Origin: Patiria miniata
Lineage: Eukaryota > Echinodermata > Asteroidea > Valvatida > Asterinidae
Direction of reading: 5' to 3'
DNA: 64,000 nt
Assembly: GCF_015706575.1 (NCBI RefSeq)
Contig: NW_024037050.1
Span: 868,001 to 932,000 of the forward strand
In this document: positions 58,278-64,000 of the stretch, piece after piece
How positions within the stretch are numbered: the first letter of the stretch is position 1
Layout of the letters: each line of letters starts with the position of its first letter
Notes under the pieces: model-generated
Databases searched by the model: none
What the model was told of the DNA's origin: nothing
Seen by the model: only the letters and a program-made list of their open reading frames with translations
Made by a program: the position numbers and the translations under genes

Positions 58278-60300
58278 AGTCGAGCCGCAACACCGCCAGA
58301 CGGCACCACGGGACCAGGCCCGCGCAAGCGGGAGCCGGAGCCGCTTGCCGGTGGAAATTTGGTCCGAGTGCTGGAAAAGAGGGAATGGAATCGTCGGAGA
58401 GATTTTCGGTTCACGAAGCAAACAATTCATTCATGATTATCATCACTTTTATCATGCTATCTTATCAGTTATATCTTATCATTGGTTGTGTCCGCATCCG
58501 TTGATTAATTTTACATGGAAAAACGTTTAAGGTCGCCCGTTTGTCATTTTTACTTGAAAGTGAGTGTCATTGGGGAAGTCAATACAGAGTCTTAAGTTTC
58601 TTGAACACGGAAAAGAAACCTGGAAAACCGCTTAATAACGGAAGGCTTAGGCTTCCTTTGAAGATATGGTACTGAAAAAAATATGTTTAACGCAGGTTGC
58701 TGAAATTTTGAAGAATAAGAAATATCGGGCCCATGTGTCAAAGTTATTTTCTGGTGATCTATGACAGAACGTCGTGTATTATTTCAGGTTTGTTTCAATA
58801 ATCTACAGCGATGCATTCCGCCTTTAGCACGCCCAAGATTTATGAAGTGAAGCAGCACTTTTTTTACGGCAATTTGATTCGTGATCTTATAGGGACATAA
58901 ATATAGTATTTTCTTTGCAGTCCCCTCCCCACCCCCACTGTAATTACTGGGCATTTCGTCAATCTTGCACACAATAATCGTGGTTGTGTACTGTTTTTTT
59001 AACACCAAATGGATAATGAACAACAAATGCCAGTGTATTTATCCTTTGCGTATATTAGCCACAAAGTAAAACACTGCTAATTTTATATTCCTTGTTCCAC
59101 CAAAAAGTTCTACGAACGGAATAAGCTGATTTTGGTCCGTGTGAAGTACACGTAATGTTGAATTGTTTTCTAAAAAAAAAAATTGGTCATAATTATTCAG
59201 GAAAGATAGATATAGTCCTACCTAGTTATTATCCTCCTATATATTTTCATCAAGGTACAAGGCTGGAATGTAACATGAACAATTATATGTACTCTTGTAA
59301 ACGATATGCCGATAGCATTGTGTCCGTATTTTATTTTCAGAATTTGGTCCGATGTTATCATGTGGACGGAGTACATGAAATTGTCATCGCTAACAAAACA
59401 ACGGCGAATAGTTTCACTTGAAAGAAAACATCAGTTCTTTTCCTTATGTTAATTTTTTTTCCATGGGGTGAATTATGACAATTGTAAAGTCTTTGTAAAT
59501 GCGATTTGGAGAGGAGGATTTTGTTTTGTACGTTTTGATGGTTGGGGATCCGTTGTTGAATTATCGAGTTTGGTGCGGACCGTGTTTGGCCTATCTAAGC
59601 TGAGGCGCCAATACGGGGGTTTAGCTCGATTTCACGGGGCGGCATTCGCTATAGGAACACCGGTAGTCAGTAAACATAATCATTGCTCACTTGGTGTGAC
59701 TTTTGAATATCAAATAAGCATTAAACTGGCGACCCTCAACTTGGTCTTGATTAAAGTTTATTATAATTAATACTTGCCAAATGCAGCTTGATTGTGCCGA
59801 GTGGTTGTAAATCTCTATTTGGCCAAACTCGAAATTATAAATAAATGACATTTTTAACAGGACTTTTTTATATTATAATCTTGTCATTGTGCATTGTATA
59901 CAATTTCGATATAAGTACATCTTGTACAGTTTTTGGTAACATAGAATAGGCTTATATATACTGAAATAATGTTAAAGCATCAATCAACTGGCAATCTGCT
60001 TGTAGCAATAATTTGATTTGTATCAATTTTCGTAATAACAATAGTATATTAATTTGATATGCTGAATTCGTACTTGTGTCTGAACAAATTTTTCGAAACC
60101 CGTTATTTGCAAAAAGGATATTTTTTCCTTTACTCTTCTTTCTTTCTTTATTTTTTTTTTTTTTTTGCCGTTCCTACCAGGCTGTGAATTAAATAATAAC
60201 GACTTGAAGTTGATAAAAGTATTATAACACGGTTATATACACGGGTGTAATATAACGGCACCAACATTTGCGTGATCGAAATCTGCTATGTCTCCTTTTA
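58278..60300. other. No gene recognised; possible long 3' UTR
   Basis: GC-rich for about 100 bases, then AT-rich. An AATAAA at 59840-59845 is the first clear one I noted. An open frame at 59468-59770 has no recognisable domain. Confidence 0.4.
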
Positions 60301-60309
60301 AATTGTAAA

Positions 60310-60545
60310 AAAAAATCCTGGGTCGGATCTGACCCGTAGTCCGTGTCATAATTTTGACCTGATACTTTTCGGGATCAAAAGGGCATTTTTCCGGGTCACA
60401 CAAATGACACTCCTCTGGATGATTTTCCGGGTCATTATGACCCAGAAATTTTGGCAAAAAGTGTCAATTTTAACCCACCCAAGGTCATTTTGACCCTAAA
60501 AAGTATCGGGTCAAATGACCCAGTTTTCGGGTCAAATTCTGATCT
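60310..60545. repeat. Cluster of GGGTCA/TGACCC motifs
   Basis: At least ten GGGTCA or TGACCC strings in about 235 bp, some as inverted pairs (GGGTCAAATGACCC at about 60509; GGGTCATTATGACCC at about 60430). It looks like an eroded minisatellite; the motif equals a nuclear-receptor half-site. Confidence 0.6.
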
Positions 60546-60601
60546 GGGACTTTATAGGGTGTAGTTAAACTGATGTTCAGGGTTTTGTAAATTGGTCTGT
60601 A

Positions 60602-61120
60602 CAGGGTTAGTAAAAAAAAAAACCGAAACCCAAATGTGACCATTACATTGTTTTAGTGAAGTTTTTTATGTAGCACTTTTAAAATGTAGGATATGAAAGC
60701 CCAATTCATAAGCTTTCTTTTAGTACAAGAATTATTTAAATCACTCAGATACTTTTCAAGTTACGGAATTTTAAACTCAACCACCGTTTTAAAGTTCTGT
60801 CCACGGATCGCAAAATGGTAAGTGTCTTAGTATTTCAGCAAAACGAAAACAAATCACACAGGGCGAGATGTGTGAATTGTTTTCGTTTTGCTGAAAGAAC
60901 GCACACTTTTTATGTGATCCTCTGACAGAACTTTAAAACAGTGGTTATGTTTAAAATTCCGTAACTTGAAAAGCACATGATTGATTTGAATGATTCTTGT
61001 ACTAAAAGAAAGATTATGAATTGGGATTTCATATCCTAGATTTTGAAAGTGCTACATGCAGAACTTCACTAAAACATTAGTCCCGACATTTTGGTTTCGT
61101 GGTTTTGTTTACTCACCCTG
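60602..61120. mobile_element. Tc1/mariner-type hairpin MITE, copy 3 (519 bp)
   Basis: Ends CAGGGTTAGTAAA and TTTACTCACCCTG, with flanking TA (60600-60601, 61121-61122). Arms and centre are closely similar to 38728-39209. Confidence 0.85.
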
Positions 61121-61299
61121 TATATGTACAAGCATCCATTTGCAACGTATTTGTGACACAGAAGTTACAGTCTTGGGTATGTATATGACCCAATTTGCCG
61201 ATGACGATAGTTAAAATGCACATGAAACAAGTGGTTATTATCCAGCGACGAACCTACCGATTTAATGACAGAAACCTTGCTCAAATGAAAAACTGGTAC

Positions 61300-63290
61300 C
61301 AAATACTTTGTGAAATTATTCCGCCTAATTATGATAGAAATCAATCATAGAGGGTGGTTTTAAAAGTGTGCCCGCGTGCACAAATTAAAAAAAAAATCGA
61401 CGATATTCGTCAAATACTGCGAGAATTAGTCGACCTGGAGATGCTGATGTTTTTTTTAATCTTTGGAATTTTACACGAGAGGGTGCGATTTAACATACCG
61501 GTATGATAAGGCAACTGCCTCTATTGCAACGTCACTTTAAAAAAAATGGGTTCGGGTTTTTTTCGGGGAGGGGGGAGGGGAGCATGGCCCCCTTGCCCCC
61601 CCCCCCCCCCCGGATCCGCCCTTGCGCACAAAACACACAAAAAAGCAAACTGATCCTTTAGTTTGTACTTTTATCTATTTTGGAAGTTGGTAGAGTGTTA
61701 TTATTTTGTGAGGCGTTCTTGCAAAATGGGTCGGAACTGGGCACAGGCCGCAGTGGAGAAAAATGCAAAACAACCGAATGGGGTGAGTTTTTTTTTTTCG
61801 ATTTTCAGATTCATTGATATTTGTAACCTTTAATATACACCTATTTTCAAGAAATAGTATAAACATCATTGAATCAAAGTGTACGTAAGGAAAAAAAATA
61901 ATTGGGGTCTTTCATTGTCAAGACTATACAAAGTCGACATTTAACGGTTTTTTTCTCAGTGTTTTACTTTTTTGACACGTCGATCAATGCGTACTTTTAA
62001 CAGCCACAACTTGTCAACGGAATGTCCGATTGAAGTGCAACAAACAGTATTGCAAGGAGAATTGTATATAATACCGCTAAACCCTCAAGTTGACCTCTGC
62101 CAAGGTCTGTCTCAGTTTGCCAGAACGTTTGTCATAGCACAGATGCGAGCCTTTCTGATCGTCAAACATCACATGATAATACAAAATTAACCGATGCTAA
62201 AAGGAGAGGGTGCGAAAAGTTGACCGCACTATCAATTCTGCCGTTGTCAGGCAGCCTAAATCAGCCGACAACTCAGCCACTCACACGGGGCTAAATACTC
62301 TGGATTTTGAACTTAGGACCCTTACAAAAAATCATAACTTTGTATACATTATTGATACTACTTTGATTGGGTCTTTTGTTGGGCAATTGCTCGTTGTTAT
62401 AGTGAGATTCTAACATGAGGGGGAAAAAATAACGTTTTCGGTATCAATCGCTGACCTTTTTGTATTTGAAAATATCGAAATTTTAAAAATGCAATTTTCG
62501 ATGTAAGGGGGGGGGGTGAAGTCCGTTCAACATTGGGTTGAGTGAATCATTTGAATTGATGTTGTTGTCGTTGTTGTCGTTGTTGTCGTTATTGTTGCTG
62601 TGGTGTCATAGGCTATTTCTCATATGTCGATAGTGTAACAAAAACGCATACGTTCTGCTGCATCACTCCCTGTAAAATATCTCCAAGAATCAAAAATGTC
62701 TAGATTATGAAACCCTGATAATATAGGCTATGGCTATTTTAAACACCAAAATGCAGTTAGCTTTAATACTTAATGAAAATTGAATCAGATGGTCACAAAT
62801 GGTCAGATAATTGCACGTTTCCCGTGTGTATACGGATGCCGAGATCGTATGAGGTGGTTGCATACGATTGCCGACGGAATAACGCAACGAGACAATCCGG
62901 TGAAACAGAGCGTTCTGCTTTTAATACGTTGATGTTTTCAGCTAAATTTTAAGAAAGTGTATAAGAAATACTGCCCGTCTCTATACCTGTTAAGCCCTGA
63001 AAGTAGGTTCCTCTTCACTCGAGTATGAATCAAAAGAAGAACTACTATTTATAAACGTGTAATTCATGCAAGATCATTTTAGACTTGCTGTTAAAAAAAC
63101 TCGGCCTGGCATTCCAGACAAGAAATCAAAAATTCTTTCCCACCCACAAGATAACAGACAAGAATAACCATGGTGCCAAAAACATACAACTCGGTCGGCA
63201 ACTTGATAAGGTCACTTGATATTGGTATCTCTCTATATGTGGATGCATTTACAATTAAAAGACCACCCTAAATATTGAACTTCAGAGCAA
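61300..63290. other. Intergenic, no gene recognised
   Basis: Contains a poly-C/GGATCCGCC transposon-end remnant (61560-61625) and a (GTTGTC)n microsatellite (62563-62597). The short open frames show no domain I recognise. Confidence 0.5.
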
Positions 63291-63304
63291 AAAAAAATGT
63301 GCGA

Positions 63305-63343
63305 GAACTTTGGTACCGTACTTTGGTACCCGTACTTTGGTAC
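63305..63343 (+). repeat. Short triplicated ACTTTGGTACC unit
   Basis: ACTTTGGTACCGT occurs three times in a row with 12-14-base spacing. Confidence 0.8.
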
Positions 63344-63938
63344 CGTGCGCGGTTGGCCCGATGCGGCAAACGGCATTTTTCGTCGACTCTCAACTATTTT
63401 TTAATCGTTCAAAACGTTGGCACGCAACTTGGATTTCAAGCGAGGAGCTATATGGCGCTCATCTTCCTTGTAAATCGCAGTATTTTAATGTCTGGAAAAG
63501 ACTGTCCCGTTGATTATGCATCCCGGTTTCTGAAATGTCATCTAGTGGATAAGGAGATATCGAAACGGATTTGTGTGGCAAGTGAATCTACATAAACCAA
63601 CCGTATTCTGAATTTATACACACAACATATACACCAGACTTGGCAAAAGTTCACTGCGTGCGCACACTGTACTGTTGGAATAGAGGGTGGGGCCGGCTGT
63701 TCAACAACTTACACGCCGTTTCAACTTGAGCGTCAATAGACCCCAGAATCGTCAGCGTTCAGCTATGGAATTATTTCGTCAGGGGCTTGAAACATAATCC
63801 GGAAATTTCACATGTCGAATGGCAGCACATTGTCCAGTTCGGATATAGAAAGGTAGAGGTTGCTGGAACAACGAAAGAAAAGAAACAACACCGCGGGGAA
63901 GTATACGGACGGAGCGAGGTTTTTTCACGGCACTTGTC

Positions 63939-64000
63939 ATGGGGAACGATTGCACGGGCGGGCCAGTGGACGAGGCCACGCTTCGCAGCCGAGAGATTGA
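63939..64000 (+). CDS. N-terminal start of a probable G-protein alpha subunit (cut by window end)
   Basis: Twenty complete codons from an ATG read MGNDCTGGPVDEATLRSREI, with the next codon starting GA. MGxxxT with Thr at position 6 is the N-myristoylation signal, and Cys5 is a usual palmitoylation site. DEATLRSREI(D) aligns with the helix that opens heterotrimeric G-protein alpha subunits (DKAAVERSKMID in Gi). The P-loop that would settle the matter lies outside the window. The upstream 200 bases are GC-richer, consistent with a promoter or 5' UTR. It could instead be another acylated protein. No subclass can be named. Confidence 0.5.
   Translation, partial: MGNDCTGGPVDEATLRSREI

Noticed and set aside
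59468-59770. 100-codon open frame
   Set aside because: No recognisable domain, AT-rich context, and length expected by chance in this window.
61726-61775. Short exon-like ATGGGTCGGAACTGGGC stretch with a following GTGAG
   Set aside because: Sixteen codons with no domain, no acceptor partner and no neighbouring exon.

Overview
This is animal nuclear DNA. It is AT-rich, with long introns, GT-AG splice sites, tRNA-derived SINEs, LINE tails, many miniature inverted-repeat transposons (MITEs) and a DIRS-type retroelement fossil. The gene set (a CDYL-type chromodomain protein, NEURL2, SEH1 and a G-protein alpha-like start) and the repeat types suggest a marine invertebrate deuterostome. An echinoderm is favoured and a cephalochordate or hemichordate is possible. 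That placement is inference.

Layout. (1) 219-14712, + strand: a complete eight-exon gene for a CDYL-like protein (585 aa), with an N-terminal chromodomain and a C-terminal enoyl-CoA hydratase-like domain. A full CRE palindrome lies upstream. Its introns hold a 1.06-kb foldback transposon, a cluster of palindromes, a GGTTCCTCTTGAAGGAACT-type minisatellite and a broken DIRS element. (2) About 15.4-25.0 kb: intergenic, only repeats recognised. (3) 25013-26387, - strand: a two-exon NEURL2 gene (296 aa), a neuralized-domain/SOCS-box ubiquitin-ligase adaptor, convergent with CDYL. A short upstream ORF overlaps its start codon. (4) 28091-51275, + strand: a 12-exon SEH1 gene (370 aa), the WD40 protein of the nuclear pore Y complex and GATOR2, head-to-head with NEURL2. 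An additional phase-compatible terminal exon at 58130-58277 would give a 412-aa long isoform. This resembles the short/long C-terminal choice known for human SEH1L. (5) 58.3-63.9 kb: mostly repeats. (6) 63939-64000, + strand: the first 20 codons of what looks like a myristoylated G-protein alpha subunit, cut by the window edge.

The genes do not form an operon or a joint pathway; they are separate housekeeping or regulatory genes. I saw no single-system novelty of the defence or operon kind. The best leads are the inferred alternative SEH1 C-terminus with intronic polyadenylation, the NEURL2 upstream ORF, the tandem duplication of the CDYL stop-codon region into its 3' UTR, the foldback element with satellite arms, and several MITEs whose target-site duplications and nesting can be read directly.
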